From assembly GCA_900545555.1 (NCBI GenBank), contig UQZI01000089.1, forward strand, positions 1 through 7,837: a DNA stretch of 7,837 nt. The letters run 5' to 3'. Positions 6,868 to 7,837 of the stretch are shown one piece after another. This stretch comes from an uncultured Collinsella sp. (GTDB lineage Bacteria > Actinomycetota > Coriobacteriia > Coriobacteriales > Coriobacteriaceae). Under the pieces are notes generated by a model. That model was given only the letters and a program-made list of their open reading frames with translations, was not told the origin of the DNA and ran no database searches. How positions within the stretch are numbered: the first letter of the stretch is position 1; every line of letters starts with the position of its first letter. Made by a program: the position numbers and the translations under genes.

Positions 6868-6880
6868 AGTCCTGTGGACT
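6868..6880 (+). repeat. Perfect 13-nt inverted repeat in the rpoD leader
   Basis: AGTCC-TGT-GGACT is a perfect 5-bp palindrome with a 3-nt loop. It sits about where transcription from the candidate promoter would start and ends 3 nt before the AAGGGAG ribosome binding site. It could be an operator half-site pair overlapping +1 or a 5'-terminal mRNA hairpin. A chance occurrence of this size is also possible. Confidence 0.5.
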
Positions 6881-6883
6881 ATG

Positions 6884-6890
6884 AAGGGAG
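6884..6890 (+). promoter_or_regulatory. Ribosome binding site of rpoD
   Basis: AAGGGAG ends 5 nt before the GTG at 6896, with its AAGG core 8 nt away. It supports the GTG as the start. The next in-frame start candidates lie well inside the sigma coding region and would remove part or all of region 1.1. Confidence 0.75.
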
Positions 6891-6895
6891 AATCT

Positions 6896-7837
6896 GTGCC
6901 AAAAAAGACTGAGAGCACGGGTACTGGGCTGGAATCCTACGTTGCAAAGCTCATGGGCAACGGCTCAAACAGGACTTCGGTAACCGAGGACGAGATTCAG
7001 GTCGCCCTGAAGGATATCGATGTTTCTGACGAGCAGCTCACCGCGGTGTATTCCGCGCTGCGCAACAGCGGCATCCAGATTATCTCCGCGAGCGGAAACG
7101 ACGACGCCCCCATGGACGTCGACGATGACGATAACGATACCGATACTGACGATTTCGATGACGACGACGAGCACGATTCCGGCTCGCTCGACGATCACGA
7201 GCTCAAGATGGCCCGTCAGGCCGACGCCGAGATGGGTTCTTCCAAGAGCAAGAAGAAGCGCACCGTGCGCACGTCCCGTTCACGCTCCCGCGTGCGTGGC
7301 ATCGATGCCTCCACGGTGATGCTGACCGGCGATCCGGTTCGTATGTACCTCAAGGAGATCGGCAAGGTCGACCTGCTGACCGCCTCCGAAGAGGTCGATC
7401 TGGCCATGAAGATCGAGGCCGGTCTCGAGGCCACCGAGAAACTCGAGGCCGCCGATGCCGGCGAGCTCGAGCTCACGCGTGCCGAGATGCGTCGTCTTAC
7501 GCGCATTGAGAACGTCGGCCTCGAAGCTAAGCAGGCACTCATCAGCGCAAACCTGCGTCTGGTCGTCTCCATCGCCAAGCGCTATGTCGGCCGCGGCATG
7601 CTGTTCCTTGACCTGATCCAGGAGGGTAACCTCGGTCTGATTCGCGCCGTCGAGAAGTTCGACTACCAGAAGGGCTTCAAGTTCTCCACGTACGCCACGT
7701 GGTGGATCCGTCAGGCCATTACGCGCGCTATCGCCGACCAGGCCCGTACCATCCGTATTCCCGTGCATATGGTCGAGACTATCAACAAGCTCGTCCGCGT
7801 GCAGCGCCAGCTCCTTCAGGACCTGGGTCGCGACCCG
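6896..7837 (+). CDS. rpoD: Primary RNA polymerase sigma factor (sigma-70/RpoD), 5' part
   Basis: This is the vegetative sigma factor that directs RNA polymerase to housekeeping promoters. The first 314 codons are present and the frame is open to the window edge. A region 1.1-like segment spans about residues 28-64 (VTEDEIQVALKDIDVSDEQL onward), as expected for a group 1 sigma. An acidic block (69-102) and a basic block (117-134, KSKKKRTVRTSRSRSRVR) follow. Region 1.2 starts at TGDPVRMYLKEIG (144-156). Region 2.1-2.2 includes ANLRLVVSIAKRYVGRG and LDLIQEGNLGLIRAVEKFD. Regions 2.3-2.4 include FSTYATWWIRQAITRAI (263-279), the promoter-melting and -10 recognition helix. Region 3.0 is IRIPVHMVETINKL, after which region 3.1 begins. 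The non-conserved spacer between 1.2 and 2.1 is short, unlike that of E. coli. Regions 3.2 and 4 lie beyond the window. The start is GTG with AAGGGAG upstream. Confidence 0.97.
   Translation, partial: MPKKTESTGTGLESYVAKLMGNGSNRTSVTEDEIQVALKDIDVSDEQLTAVYSALRNSGIQIISASGNDDAPMDVDDDDNDTDTDDFDDDDEHDSGSLDDHELKMARQADAEMGSSKSKKKRTVRTSRSRSRVRGIDASTVMLTGDPVRMYLKEIGKVDLLTASEEVDLAMKIEAGLEATEKLEAADAGELELTRAEMRRLTRIENVGLEAKQALISANLRLVVSIAKRYVGRGMLFLDLIQEGNLGLIRAVEKFDYQKGFKFSTYATWWIRQAITRAIADQARTIRIPVHMVETINKLVRVQRQLLQDLGRDP

Larger units (their letters stand above)
6786..6895 (+). other. dnaG-rpoD intergenic region
   Basis: This is the only sizeable non-coding gap, 110 nt and visibly more AT-rich than the genes around it. 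It holds, in order, a weak 4-bp inverted repeat (GTTG/CAAC, 6788-6799) without a following T-run, a pyrimidine stretch with five consecutive T residues at about 6829-6833, the candidate extended -10 at 6855-6863, the inverted repeat 6868-6880 and the rpoD ribosome binding site. No strong intrinsic terminator is visible, so read-through from dnaG into rpoD remains possible alongside a local promoter. Confidence 0.7.

Noticed and set aside
7100..7201. GAC/GAT-rich stretch as a DNA repeat or slippage-prone microsatellite
   Set aside because: The codons alternate irregularly between GAC and GAT and are broken by Asn, Thr, Phe, Glu and His codons. It is better read as an acidic protein segment.

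Overview
The window is a dense, entirely plus-strand block of housekeeping information-processing genes: infB (3' part), rbfA, a DHH/DHHA1 phosphoesterase of the NrnA type, truB, ribF, dnaG and rpoD (5' part). The DNA is GC-rich with strong G/C preference at third codon positions. The gene content, the GC-rich codon use and the protein sequences (for example a DP-x-E rather than DPD motif in the primase TOPRIM domain) fit a high-GC actinobacterial lineage. A gut coriobacterium such as a Collinsella relative is my best guess, but it rests on general resemblance, not on a search.

Layout. Positions 1-1274 hold the C-terminal part of translation initiation factor IF2, entering mid G domain. An 11-nt gap leads to rbfA (1286-1696), which overlaps the nrnA-like gene (1689-2732) by 8 nt. 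After a 15-nt gap truB (2748-3680) overlaps ribF (3677-4684) by 4 nt (ATGA), and ribF overlaps dnaG (GTG start, 4677-6785) by 8 nt. The only real intergenic space is 6786-6895 (110 nt). It carries a plausible extended -10 promoter, a perfect short inverted repeat and a clear Shine-Dalgarno in front of rpoD (GTG start at 6896), which runs off the window at 7837.

How the genes work together. infB, rbfA, nrnA and truB form the conserved translation/ribosome-maturation and RNA-turnover cluster: 70S initiation, 30S maturation, nanoRNA or pAp clearance, and tRNA Psi55. ribF makes FMN and FAD. The unusual aspect is that this cluster runs by overlapping frames straight into dnaG and rpoD, so initiation factors of translation, replication priming and transcription lie on one apparent transcription unit, with a secondary promoter probably giving rpoD separate control.

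I found no mobile element, CRISPR array, RNA gene, phage or defence gene, and no convincing undescribed system. The points worth a second look are local: a long disordered linker in DnaG, a charge-segregated N-terminus in sigma, a changed residue in the IF2 C2 domain, a shifted acidic residue in the DnaG TOPRIM domain, the rpoD leader hairpin, and the joined operon architecture.
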